DNA of 64,000 nt from Streptomyces sp. SID13726 (GCF_010548375.1 NZ_JAAGLY010000003.1:434001-498000), one strand, 5' to 3'; shown: positions 51,710 to 60,056, counted from the first letter of the stretch. Numbers and translations are program-made. Notes: generated by a model from the letters alone, not told the origin.

Positions 51710-52399
51710 TCACCCCAGGAGCCATCCCCCGTCCACGCTCAACTCCACCGCGTTCACCGACCGGTTGCGCAGCAGGAAGTCCACGGCGTCCACCACGTCC
51801 GCCACGGTCGCCAGCTGCCCGGTCGGTGTCCTGGACCGCAGCCCGGCCAGCACCTCCTCCGGCTTGGCCCGCCAGTACGGGCTGTCGCCCACGACCCCGG
51901 GGTGGATCGCGTTGACGCGGACGGGGGCGAGTTCGACGGCGAGGGTGTGCATCAGCCCGGTCACCCCGGCGTTGACGGTCGCCACCGTCGTCGCCCCCGG
52001 GTAGGGCCGTTCCTTGGCCTGGCCGCCGAACAGCACGATCGCGCTGTCGTCGTGCAGCCGGGGCCAGAGGGTGTGCACGACCTCGGCGTACCCCACGAGT
52101 TTGAGGGTCACGAGGTGCACGGCCGCGTCGATGTCGTACGCGGTGACCCGGTTCTCGTCGCGGGAGATGCCCGCGATCACCAGGTGGTCCACGCGTCCCA
52201 CGTCGCTCAGCGCGGCGGCGACCCCGTGCGGCTGTGCGAGGTCGAGGGCGAGACCCCGGGCGCCGATCTCCTTGGCGACGGTGTCGGTGCGGTGGGCGTC
52301 GCGCCCGGTGATCACCACCTCGTCGCCGCGTTCCGCGCGGGTCCGGGCGAACTCCCGCCCGATGCCCGAGGTTCCGCCGATCACCACCACGCCGCTCAT
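51710..52399 (-). CDS. Atypical short-chain dehydrogenase/reductase, catalytic Tyr/Lys missing
   Basis: This 229-residue SDR-fold protein binds dinucleotide through VVVIGGTSGIGREFARTRAE and ends with the usual DVVDAVDFLLRNRSVNAVEL and VDGGWLLG. Where classical SDRs have YxxxK the sequence is TTVATVNAGVTGLMHTLA, with Val for Tyr and Asn for Lys by my alignment. Normal proton relay is therefore absent. It is the last gene of the seven-gene operon, overlapping the bicupin gene by ATGA, with a GGGAGG ribosome site. It may bind NAD(P) or use another catalytic base. Confidence 0.88.
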   Translation of the reverse strand: MSGVVVIGGTSGIGREFARTRAERGDEVVITGRDAHRTDTVAKEIGARGLALDLAQPHGVAAALSDVGRVDHLVIAGISRDENRVTAYDIDAAVHLVTLKLVGYAEVVHTLWPRLHDDSAIVLFGGQAKERPYPGATTVATVNAGVTGLMHTLAVELAPVRVNAIHPGVVGDSPYWRAKPEEVLAGLRSRTPTGQLATVADVVDAVDFLLRNRSVNAVELSVDGGWLLG

Positions 52400-53268
52400 C
52401 CGGACGCCTCCCTCAGGTAGTCCCAGTCCCGTGTGAACCGGTACGAGTGCCGCACCGGCGGCTGCGGCGCCTGCGTCTCCAGCCAACGCAGCGGTCCGTC
52501 ACCGGCGTTGGCGAAGCCGTGCACACAACCGGCGCCCGCCCAGGCGCAGTCGCCGGGCCCGAGCCGGTAGCGCGTGCCGTCGAAGACCGCGTCCACCTCG
52601 CCTTCGAGGAACAGATAGGTCTCCTCGAAGGGGTGGTCGTGGGTGCCGGCGACGCCGTCCGGCGCGTACTGCACCATGAACATCGTCGAGGCGACCGCGC
52701 CGAGGTCGCCGTCGACCATCATCTTCACGGTGATCCCGCTGTAGACGAGCAGCGCGGTCCGCATGCTCGCCGACACCGCGAGCAGGTCCTGCGACTGCTT
52801 GCCGGGGTCCATCTGGGCGGGCTCGAAGTGCCCGAAGGACCGGGTGCGCGGGTCACGGACGTCGACGCGGACGGGCGGGCGCACGGGCCACGCGGGGACG
52901 GCCTGGGTGTCGTACCCGTAGCGGGCCCGCGGCACCGGCGCGAGCATGTCCGCCCAGCGGGCGACACCGTCCCCGGCGCCGCGCCAGGCGTGCGGGACCC
53001 CGGCCGGGAGGAGGCCGTAGTCGCCCTCCTCCAGCAGATACGACCCCTCGGGCACATCGAGGACCACGCTCCCGTCGAGGACGTGGAAGCTCTCCTCGTA
53101 CGAGTGCACATGGGCCGCGATGATCCCGTCGGGCCGCAGCTCGCACACCCCGAAACCGGTGTGCGAGCTGCCGTCGGCCTCGCCGACCAACTCCCGTCGC
53201 CGGTAGCCGTGTTCGTCGTACGACGGCTCCGGGACGTCGGCCGCGCGGCGCACCAGGTGCAGCGTCAC
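52396..53268 (-). CDS. Bicupin protein, ureidoglycine-aminohydrolase-like
   Basis: This 290-residue protein has two cupin barrels. The first has HVHSYEESFHVLDGSVVLDV and GDYGLLPAGVPHAW. The second has THDHPFEETYLFLEGEVDAV and GDCAWAGAGCVHGF. Both show the HxH...E...H metal-binding pattern. The layout resembles (S)-ureidoglycine aminohydrolase (YlbA/AllE) and bicupin dioxygenases. GTG 53268 follows AAGGAGG, with GTGA overlap to the amidohydrolase stop. Together with the amidohydrolase it points to breakdown of a nitrogen-containing compound; no allantoin genes are seen nearby. Confidence 0.87.
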   Translation of the reverse strand: MTLHLVRRAADVPEPSYDEHGYRRRELVGEADGSSHTGFGVCELRPDGIIAAHVHSYEESFHVLDGSVVLDVPEGSYLLEEGDYGLLPAGVPHAWRGAGDGVARWADMLAPVPRARYGYDTQAVPAWPVRPPVRVDVRDPRTRSFGHFEPAQMDPGKQSQDLLAVSASMRTALLVYSGITVKMMVDGDLGAVASTMFMVQYAPDGVAGTHDHPFEETYLFLEGEVDAVFDGTRYRLGPGDCAWAGAGCVHGFANAGDGPLRWLETQAPQPPVRHSYRFTRDWDYLREASG

Positions 53269-54611
53269 GCCTTGGCCTCCTTCGCGGCCAGCAGCCGGTC
53301 ACGGGACTCCTCGACCAGGCGCCGGGCCCGGGCCACGTCGGCCGTGAGCCTGCCGTCGCGCTTGTGGACGACACCGTCGACGATGACGGTCTCCACGTTG
53401 GACACGTCGGCGCTCAGGGCCACGGCGGCCGCGGCGTCGTGAACGGGCGCCACGTTCAGGGCGGTTGCGTCGATCGCCACGATGTCTGCGCGCTTGCCGG
53501 GGGTCAGTGAACCGGTGCGGTCCTCCAGGCCGGCCACGTGCGCGCCGTTGCGGGTGGCGATCTCCAGCATCTGACGTGCCGTCAACATGGTATCGGGGAC
53601 CGGGACATCGGCCTGCCAGCTGTCCGCGTTGACGCGGGCGCGCTCGGCGCCGAAGGCCGCGCGGATCTGGGTGAACATGTCGCCGGGCACGGTGGTGACA
53701 ACGTCGATGCTGAGCGAGGGGCGCAGGCCGTGCTCGATGGCCTTCATGACCGGCGGCCAGCCGTGCCCCATCTGCGTCTCGACCTGCGGCGCGATGGAGA
53801 CCGTACCGCCGCTGTCGGCGACCAGCCGCCACTCCTCCTCGCTGAGGTAGCAGCAGTGGATGTAGGTGGTGTCGGGACCGAGGAGTCCCAGGTCGTGGAG
53901 TTGCTTCACCATGCCGAAGCGGCCGGCGAGCCGTCCCATGGCCACGTGCACGGTGATCGGGATGTCCAGCTCACGGGCGAGGGCCCATTCGGAGGTGACG
54001 ACGTCGTTGACGCAGAAGCCGGGGCCGCGGGTGGCGAGGGCCAGGGTGAGCAGGCCGTCGTCGGAGGAGAAGTGCTCGGAGCGGACACGGCGTACGTCGT
54101 CGCCCGGGATCGCGATCTTGCTCTCGAACCAGTAGTCGGCGAGGGAGGTGTTGGCGCTGCCGTACGCGTACTGGGCGCGGATTCCGGTCTCCTTCAGGGC
54201 CCGGATCGCCGCGTCGGGGTGCTCGGGCGTGTTGTTGATGTGGGACCAGTCGACGAGCGTGGTGATCCCGGCGTTGAGGCATTCCAGGGCGCCCGCGAGG
54301 TTCGCCGCGTAGACGTCCTCGGGGGTGTAGAGGGGGGCAAAGGTGTCGAGGATGTCGACGAAGTAGTCGTCGAGGGTGGCGTCGGGCGCCACGTTGCGGA
54401 TCGAGGCCTCCCAGGTGTGGCGGTGGGTGTCGACGAAGCCGGGGATCACGATCCGGCCCGTCATGTCGAGGACTTCGGCGTCCGCGCTGATCTCGCGGTC
54501 CACCGCGACGATCTTCCCGTCCTCGATGAGCACGTCGCCCCTCGGCAGATCCCCGACGGCGGGGTCCATCGAGAGCACGTGCCCGGCACGAAGGAGTGTC
54601 CGATGGGTCAT
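53265..54611 (-). CDS. Amidohydrolase of the TRZ/ATZ deaminase group
   Basis: This 448-residue metal hydrolase has the HxH ligand pair in FVDTHRHTWEAS, a third His in ITVHVAMGR and a fourth His in TYIHCCYLS. The metal Asp is in SLSIDVVTTVPGDMF. The GKRADIVAID end segment is typical. This pattern belongs to zinc or iron deaminases/chlorohydrolases such as cytosine, 8-oxoguanine or triazine deaminases. GAGGAGG lies 8 bases before the ATG. It follows the E1 beta gene by 22 bases and overlaps the bicupin gene. It probably removes an amino group or opens a ring; the substrate is unknown. Confidence 0.9.
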   Translation of the reverse strand: MTHRTLLRAGHVLSMDPAVGDLPRGDVLIEDGKIVAVDREISADAEVLDMTGRIVIPGFVDTHRHTWEASIRNVAPDATLDDYFVDILDTFAPLYTPEDVYAANLAGALECLNAGITTLVDWSHINNTPEHPDAAIRALKETGIRAQYAYGSANTSLADYWFESKIAIPGDDVRRVRSEHFSSDDGLLTLALATRGPGFCVNDVVTSEWALARELDIPITVHVAMGRLAGRFGMVKQLHDLGLLGPDTTYIHCCYLSEEEWRLVADSGGTVSIAPQVETQMGHGWPPVMKAIEHGLRPSLSIDVVTTVPGDMFTQIRAAFGAERARVNADSWQADVPVPDTMLTARQMLEIATRNGAHVAGLEDRTGSLTPGKRADIVAIDATALNVAPVHDAAAAVALSADVSNVETVIVDGVVHKRDGRLTADVARARRLVEESRDRLLAAKEAKA

Positions 54612-54633
54612 CGCGCTTCCTCCTCAGGGGTGT

Positions 54634-55614
54634 TCAGTACGCGGCGAGGCTCCTGACGGCCGCCACGACCTTGTCGACGGTGGGGATGACCTGTTCCTCC
54701 AGCGCGTCCGCGAAGGGCAGCGGGACGCACTCCCCCGCGATCCGGCGCAGCGGCGCGTCCAGCAGCCCGAACCCCTCGTCGGCGACGACGGAGACGAGGG
54801 TCGCGCCCCAGCCGCCCTGGTACGGGTTCTCCTCGACGGTGACGAGCCGGGAGGTCCGGCCGAGCGAGGCGAGGACGGTGGCCGTGTCCAGCGGCACCAG
54901 CGAGCGCAGGTCGACGACCTCGACGTCGATGTCCTCCTCGGCGAGCACCGAGGCGGCCTTCCGGGCGACCGGCACCATCGAGGCGAGCGCCACCAGCGTC
55001 ACGTCGGCGCCCTCGCGCACGACGGCCGCGCGGCCCAGCTCGACGACGTGGCCGGGCGGCGGGGGCTCGCCCTTCGAGGCCAGCAGCCCCTTGTGCTCGA
55101 AGAACACCACCGGGTCGTCGCTGCGGATCGCGGCCGCCATCATGCCGATCACGTCGGCGGGCGTGGCGGGTGCCGCGATCTTCAGCCCGGGGACGGTCAG
55201 GGCCCAGTTCTCCGTGGCCTGCGAGTGCTGGGCACCGAAACCGAGCCCGCCGCCGTTGGCGGTGCGCACGACGAGGGGCATGGTGACCTGACCGCCCGTC
55301 ATGTAACGCACCTTGGGTATCTCATTGGCGAGGTAGTCCCAACAACAGGCCAAAAAGTCCGAGAACATGATCTCCGCGACGGGCCGCATCCCGGTCATCG
55401 CGGCGCCCATCGCCGCGCCCACGATGGCCTGTTCGGAGATCGGCGTGTCCCACACCCGCTCGGGCCCGAACTCCTTGAACAGCCCGGCGGTCGTCTTGAA
55501 CACCCCGCCCGCCTCGCCGATGTCCTCGCCGAGGCACACGACGGACGCGTCCCGCCGCATCTCCCGGGCGATGCCCTCGGCCACGGCCTCGCGATAGGTG
55601 ATCACGTCCGCCAT
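54634..55614 (-). CDS. 2-oxoacid dehydrogenase E1 component, beta subunit
   Basis: This 326-residue beta subunit starts MADVITYREAVAEGIAREMR, with CLGEDIGEAGGVFKTTAGL. DTPISEQAIVGAAMGAAMTG and EIMFSDFL contribute to the thiamine diphosphate site. The C-terminal transketolase domain has SLVPLDTATVLASLGRTSRL and VTVEENPYQGG. Start ATG 55614 has GGAGGT at 5 bases and lies within the end of the alpha gene (13-base overlap). The acetoin/branched-chain dehydrogenase branch fits best. No E2 or E3 gene lies in the operon. Confidence 0.92.
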   Translation of the reverse strand: MADVITYREAVAEGIAREMRRDASVVCLGEDIGEAGGVFKTTAGLFKEFGPERVWDTPISEQAIVGAAMGAAMTGMRPVAEIMFSDFLACCWDYLANEIPKVRYMTGGQVTMPLVVRTANGGGLGFGAQHSQATENWALTVPGLKIAAPATPADVIGMMAAAIRSDDPVVFFEHKGLLASKGEPPPPGHVVELGRAAVVREGADVTLVALASMVPVARKAASVLAEEDIDVEVVDLRSLVPLDTATVLASLGRTSRLVTVEENPYQGGWGATLVSVVADEGFGLLDAPLRRIAGECVPLPFADALEEQVIPTVDKVVAAVRSLAAY

Positions 55615-56579
55615 GCGGCACCTCCGTCGGCCCATACGTCGGTGAACGCCTCGCGGGGATCGGGGGGCGGCGCGTTCTTCGCGGCCTCGATCGCCTCCTG
55701 TACGACCGTCCGCACGCGAGCGTCGGCCGCGGTGAGCGTCTCCTCGGCCACACCGGCCTCGACCAGCCGGCCCCGCGCGAGGTCCAACGGGTCGTGCTTG
55801 AGCCAGCGTTCGACCTCCTCGGCCGGACGGTAGGTCGCCGGGTCGGCCCTGCTGTGACCGAAGTGGCGGTAGGTCTCGGCCTCCAGAACAGCGGGCCCGT
55901 CTCCGGCCCGGGCCCGCCGCGCCAGCCGTGCCACCGCCTCCTGGACCAGGACGACGTCGTTGCCGTCGACGACCTCGCCGGGGATGCCGTACGCGGGCGC
56001 CCGGTCGGCCGCCGGGCGGGGTACCGAGGTGACGGCGGCGATCGGCGTGTACTCCATGTACAGGTTGTTCTCGCAGACGAACAGCACGGGCAGCTTCCAT
56101 ACGGCGGCCAGGTTCAGGGCCTCGTGGAAGGCGCCGATGTTGGTGGCGCCGTCGCCGAAGAAGGCGACCGCGAGCTGTCCGGTGCCGCGCAGTTTCGCGG
56201 ACCAGGCGGCGCCGACCGCCATCGGGAGGTGGGCGCCGACGATGGCGTAGGAGCCGAGCATGAACGCGTCGGCCTTGGTGAGGTGCATGGAGCCGCCCTT
56301 GGCCTTGCACAACCCCGTTGCCCTGCTCATGAGTTCGGCGAGGCACTCCTCGGGGGTGGCGCCCCTGGCCATCGCGTGGTGGTGGCCCCGGTAGGTGGCG
56401 AAGACGTAGTCGTCGTCGCGCAGGGCGGCGCTCGCGCCGACGGCGACGGCCTCGTGACCGGCGGCGAGATGGGTGGTGCCCTTGACCAGGCCCTGGAGGA
56501 ACAGGTCGTGGGCGGCCTTCTCGGTACGGCGGATGAGGGCCATCTGCTCGTACCGGGCGAGGAGTTCAGCGCTGTCCAT
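55602..56579 (-). CDS. 2-oxoacid dehydrogenase E1 component, alpha subunit
   Basis: This 325-residue thiamine-diphosphate subunit has YRGHHHAMARGATPEECLAE and KGGSMHLTKADAFMLGSYAI. The GDGATNIGAFHEAL...ENN motif binds cofactor and magnesium. RHFGHSRADPATYRPAEEVE is typical of acetoin and pyruvate-type E1 alpha proteins. ATG 56579 has GGGGGA upstream and overlaps the M24 gene by 14 bases. With the beta subunit it would decarboxylate a 2-oxo acid or cleave an acyloin; the actual substrate should be set by the preceding operon enzymes. Confidence 0.93.
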   Translation of the reverse strand: MDSAELLARYEQMALIRRTEKAAHDLFLQGLVKGTTHLAAGHEAVAVGASAALRDDDYVFATYRGHHHAMARGATPEECLAELMSRATGLCKAKGGSMHLTKADAFMLGSYAIVGAHLPMAVGAAWSAKLRGTGQLAVAFFGDGATNIGAFHEALNLAAVWKLPVLFVCENNLYMEYTPIAAVTSVPRPAADRAPAYGIPGEVVDGNDVVLVQEAVARLARRARAGDGPAVLEAETYRHFGHSRADPATYRPAEEVERWLKHDPLDLARGRLVEAGVAEETLTAADARVRTVVQEAIEAAKNAPPPDPREAFTDVWADGGAAWRT

Positions 56580-57924
56580 CGGCGGTCCCCCGGTGTCCGT
56601 CCGCGGTCCCCGTGTTGAGGTGGGACTGCGCCTCCCGGGCGGTGTTCAGCTCGCCGCCGACCGTCCAGTACTTGCGGCCCGCCACCAGGAGTTCCTCGGC
56701 AGGGAACTTGGTGATGACCTCGCAGCCGTCGGCGGTGACGACCAGCTCCTCCTCGATCCGGGCGGCGGACCAGCCGTCGGCGGCGGGCCAGTAGGTCTCC
56801 AGGGCGAACACCATGCCCGCTTCGAGGACTTCGGGGTGGTCGAGGGAGACCAGTCGGCTGAAGATGGGCTTCTCCCAGATCGACAGGCCCACCCCGTGGC
56901 CGTACTGGAGGGCGAACGCGGCGGTTTCGTCGGCGAAGCCGAACTCCTCAGCGCGCGGCCACACCTGGACGATGTCGGCGGTGGTGGCGCCCGGCCGGAC
57001 CAGGGAGATCGCCTCGTCCATGTACTCACGGCAGCGGACGTACGCGTCCCGTTGCGCGCGGGAGGCGCTGCCGACGGCGAACGTGCGGTAGTAGCAGGTG
57101 CGGTAGCCGAGATGGCTGTGCAGGATGTCGAAGAAGGCGGGGTCGCCGGGGCGGATCAGGCGGTCGCTGTAGACGTGCGGGTGGGGTGAACAGCGTTCCC
57201 CCGAGATGGCGTTGACGCCTTCGACGTACTCGCTGCCGAGATCGTAGAGGACCTTGCTGACCAGGCCGACGCACTCGTTCTCGCGGACTCCGGGGCGGAG
57301 GTAGCCGTACAGCTCCTCGTAGGCCGCGTCGACCATCGCGCAGGCCTGGGCGAGCAGGGAGATCTCGTCGCCGGTCTTGATGCGGCGGGCCTCCAGGAAG
57401 ACCTGCTGGCCGTCGACCACGTCGATGCCCTCGGCGCGCAGGGCGGCGAGGACCGGCATCTCGGCGACGTCGATGCCGAGGGGTTCGCCGGCCAGGCCGT
57501 GGGCGCGGAGTTCGCCGGCGATCTTCCTGGCGACGTCCTCGGCGATCCCGGCGTCCGGGTGGAAGGCGCCGCGCAGGGTGGAGATGCCGGCGCGGGCTCC
57601 GGTGGGCGGGCCGTCCTTGCCGTCGCTGTAGTCGAGCCACGGGTTGTAGAGCTGGTGATGGCGGGCCGCGGAACCGAAGTCCCAGACGATCGGCTCGCCG
57701 CCGCGGACCAGCAGGGCGAAGCGGATCAGCTTGTCCATCGCCCAGGTGCCGATGTGCGTGGCGGTCATGTAGCGGATGTTGGCGAAGTCGAAGCTGAGCA
57801 CCGCGCCCAGCTCTGAACGGTTCAGCGTGTCGTGGAGCCGGGCCAGCCGCTGCCTGCGCAGCCGGTCCAGGTCGACGCGCTCTTCCCAGTCGACGGCATT
57901 GGGGCCGTAAGTGCGGATCGCCAT
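56566..57924 (-). CDS. M24 (creatinase/Xaa-Pro-peptidase/DddP-like) hydrolase
   Basis: This 452-residue pita-bread-fold protein has a creatinase-like N-terminal domain (FDFANIRYMTATHIGTWAMD) and a C-terminal metal domain. Expected ligands seen are Asp266 (AFFDILHSH), His343 (QYGHGVGLS), Glu376 (FALETYW) and Glu392/393 (ARIEEELV). The usual second Asp, 11 residues after the first, is Cys277 (GYRTCYYRTF). The N-terminal THIGTW...DK segment recalls DMSP-lyase DddP and ectoine-hydrolase relatives rather than true peptidases. ATG 57924 follows GGTGGGGG; an in-frame start 15 bases upstream is possible. It is the first enzyme gene of the operon. Confidence 0.88.
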   Translation of the reverse strand: MAIRTYGPNAVDWEERVDLDRLRRQRLARLHDTLNRSELGAVLSFDFANIRYMTATHIGTWAMDKLIRFALLVRGGEPIVWDFGSAARHHQLYNPWLDYSDGKDGPPTGARAGISTLRGAFHPDAGIAEDVARKIAGELRAHGLAGEPLGIDVAEMPVLAALRAEGIDVVDGQQVFLEARRIKTGDEISLLAQACAMVDAAYEELYGYLRPGVRENECVGLVSKVLYDLGSEYVEGVNAISGERCSPHPHVYSDRLIRPGDPAFFDILHSHLGYRTCYYRTFAVGSASRAQRDAYVRCREYMDEAISLVRPGATTADIVQVWPRAEEFGFADETAAFALQYGHGVGLSIWEKPIFSRLVSLDHPEVLEAGMVFALETYWPAADGWSAARIEEELVVTADGCEVITKFPAEELLVAGRKYWTVGGELNTAREAQSHLNTGTADGHRGTADGQR

Positions 57925-57971
57925 CGCGACCACCCCCACCTTCGAGTCAACGACCGTCCGGAGAGCGTGTC

Positions 57972-57989
57972 AAGTGTCACTGAACACTT
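57972..57989. promoter_or_regulatory. Palindromic operator copy 1, before the M24 gene
   Basis: AAGTGT-CACTGA-ACACTT has perfectly symmetric arms and overlaps the stop codon of the regulator gene, 48 bases upstream of the M24 start. Read on the minus strand it contains TGTTCAGTGACACT, which recurs with two changes at 58630-58647. TTGACA also occurs just beyond it and may be a -35 box. Confidence 0.6.
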
Positions 57990-58609
57990 TGGCCGGACAC
58001 GAACCAGACGCCCACGGCCGGTTCCTCGCCGTCGTTGCGGTAGCGGTGCGGGATCGTGCACTCGAAGGAGACCGCGTCGCCGGGGCGCAGGACGTGCTCG
58101 TCGAAGCCCAGGGTGAGGACGAGTTCGCCGGAGGTCAGACAGCCGTACTCGGTGCCGGCGTGCCGCATCAGGCCGCCCGAGGTGGAGGAGGAGCCGCCGG
58201 GCCGGTAGGTGACGAGCAGGAAGTCGACGTCCGCGCCGGGGACATGTCCGAGGCGCTCCCACACCACGCCCGAGTCCAGCTCCAGCACCTCCCGCTCACC
58301 GGGTGTGACCAGGGGTCCGATGCGTCTGCCGGGGTCGGCCGCGAAGGCCGCCAGGGCGTGCACGACCTGGGCCGGACTCGCCGCCGCGGCGGTCTCCCGC
58401 ACCTCGAAGAGGGATTCGACGGAGATGCCGAGTGCGGTGGTGATGCCGTACAGCGTGCTCACCGACGGCTGGCTCTTGCCGGTCTCGATCTGGGAGACCA
58501 GGCTCGCGGAGACGCCGACCTCGCGGGCCAGGGCGCGCAGGCTCAGGCCGCGCTCCAGACGCGCCTGCCGAATGCGGGTGCCGACGGACGGCACGGGGGC
58601 GGGGGACAC
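57977..58609 (-). CDS. XRE-type regulator with C-terminal cupin domain
   Basis: This 210-residue regulator has an XRE helix-turn-helix near residues 9-65 (TRIRQARLERGLSLRALARE, VSASLVSQIETGKSQPSVST). The cupin effector domain (about 130-205) has SGELVLTLGFDEHVLRPGDA and PHRYRNDGEEPAVGVWF. GTG 58609 has GGAGAGGAG about 8 bases upstream and starts just before the HTH; an ATG 36 bases earlier is possible. It leads the seven-gene operon and probably senses an operon substrate, binding the two related sites at 57972 and 58630. Confidence 0.9.
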   Translation of the reverse strand: MSPAPVPSVGTRIRQARLERGLSLRALAREVGVSASLVSQIETGKSQPSVSTLYGITTALGISVESLFEVRETAAAASPAQVVHALAAFAADPGRRIGPLVTPGEREVLELDSGVVWERLGHVPGADVDFLLVTYRPGGSSSTSGGLMRHAGTEYGCLTSGELVLTLGFDEHVLRPGDAVSFECTIPHRYRNDGEEPAVGVWFVSGQSVQ

Positions 58610-58629
58610 GGGCGGGCTCCTCTCCTGTG

Positions 58630-58647
58630 CAGTGCCATTGAACATCC
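58630..58647. promoter_or_regulatory. Operator copy 2, upstream of the XRE-cupin gene
   Basis: On the minus strand TGTTCAATGGCACT matches 12 of 14 bases of TGTTCAGTGACACT at 57972-57989. It lies about 20 bases before the GTG start of the regulator, where an autoregulatory site would be expected. Confidence 0.5.
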
Positions 58648-58750
58648 CGGGCCCCACCCGGGGAAAGGGCACCCTCGTCATCCGGGAAGGACCGCCCACC
58701 TCGTCCAGGGAAGCCAGGGAAGCCAGGGAAGCCGGGAAGGACCGCCCACG

Positions 58751-59905
58751 TCACCCCGGGAAGACCGCCCGCACCTCCCACCCGTACCCGGCCCGCGGCC
58801 CCGCGTGCAGTTCCCCGCCCAGGGCCGTCACCCGCTCCTTCAATCCGACGAGGCCGAAGCCGCCCCCGTGCGCCGCCGCGGGCAACTGGCTGCCGCCGCG
58901 TCCGTCGTCGGAGACGGAGACCTCCAGGCGGGCCCGCCCGTAGCGCAGCCCGACGGTGACCTCGGTCGCGTCGCCCGCGTGCCGCCGTACGTTGGTCAGG
59001 GCCTCCTGCACCACCCGGAAGGCGGCCGCCTGGACCTCGTGCGGAAGGTCGCCCGGGACATCCGCCTCGCGGTGCAGGACGGCCTTCTGGATCGGGGTCG
59101 TGAAGCCGTCGACGAGTCCGGCGATGCCCACGAGGTCGCCCACCGGGCGGCGGTCGGCCGCTTCGTCGGTGTCGCGCAGCACGCCGACCGTGCGGCGCAT
59201 CGAGGCGAGGGCCTCGGTCGCGGCCCGCTCGATCCCGGCGAGCACGGGGTCGAGATCGTCGCGCCCGGAGTCCGTCATCATGCGGGCCATCTGGGTCTGC
59301 ACCAGGATGCCGGTGACATGGTGGGCGACGAAGTCGTGCAGGTCGGCGGCGATGGCGAGGCGCTCGGAGCGCCGGGTCTCGCTGACGGCGACGGTCCGCC
59401 GGTAGTCCTGCGAGCGCAGATACGCGGCGAACGCCACGGTCAGGCCGACCAGGACGAGCCCGATCAGCATGAACCCCAGCATGGTGTCGTGCTGGCTGAG
59501 GAACGGCCGTACCGGAAGCGCCAGCACGGCGGCCCCGTCGAGGGCGGCGCACGCCACGACCCAGTTGCGCGGACAGTGCCGTACGGCCACGAACAGCAGG
59601 CACAGGAGGATCAGCAGCTCGCCCGGGCCGAACAGGATGCCGGTGCGGACCACCGAGTCCAGCGTGCACACGAGGGAGAGCGCGGCCGGCAGGGCGGTGC
59701 GCAGCTGCGGGGTGAGCCGAGCGGGGCGCCGGGCAGCCGGCCACAGGACGGCGGCCCCGCCGAGCAGCAGGGTGGCGGCCAGCGACCAGGAGGGGCCGTC
59801 GGCCGCGTTCGCGTAGGCCACGTCGACGACGACGGCCGCGAACAGCGCACCGATACCGGCGCCGACCGCGCAGCCCCGGGCAGAAACGGACTTCATGCAG
59901 TTCAC
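58751..59905 (-). CDS. Two-component sensor histidine kinase (NarL-type partner class)
   Basis: This 384-residue kinase has about five membrane helices within residues 10-165. The HisKA_3 dimerisation domain carries the phosphorylated His190 in AADLHDFVAHHVTG. The ATPase domain has VVQEALTNVRRHAG (N box), SDDGRGG (G1) and GFGLVGLKERV. There is no large extracytoplasmic sensor, so it probably senses within the membrane. The start may be GTG 59905 or ATG 59896; neither has a ribosome site. The LuxR-type regulator at 60725 is the likely partner. Confidence 0.9.
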   Translation of the reverse strand: MNCMKSVSARGCAVGAGIGALFAAVVVDVAYANAADGPSWSLAATLLLGGAAVLWPAARRPARLTPQLRTALPAALSLVCTLDSVVRTGILFGPGELLILLCLLFVAVRHCPRNWVVACAALDGAAVLALPVRPFLSQHDTMLGFMLIGLVLVGLTVAFAAYLRSQDYRRTVAVSETRRSERLAIAADLHDFVAHHVTGILVQTQMARMMTDSGRDDLDPVLAGIERAATEALASMRRTVGVLRDTDEAADRRPVGDLVGIAGLVDGFTTPIQKAVLHREADVPGDLPHEVQAAAFRVVQEALTNVRRHAGDATEVTVGLRYGRARLEVSVSDDGRGGSQLPAAAHGGGFGLVGLKERVTALGGELHAGPRAGYGWEVRAVFPG

Positions 59906-60056
59906 GGTATGCGCGACCGCCGTCCGCTGGATCGGCCGAACGGTCGAGGCACCGCCGTGTCGGGTCCGCGGGCCGTGGCCGTTCGGCCGAGGCGGGCGCC
60001 CGGGGCCGCGGGCGAGAGTGGAGTCACTTCCTCCCCCTTGCCCTCAGGAGTACGCG

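Noticed and set aside
54625..54640. Possible third copy of the TGTTCARTGRCACT motif near the E1 beta stop
   Set aside because: Only the first eight bases match; the second half diverges, so it is within chance expectation.
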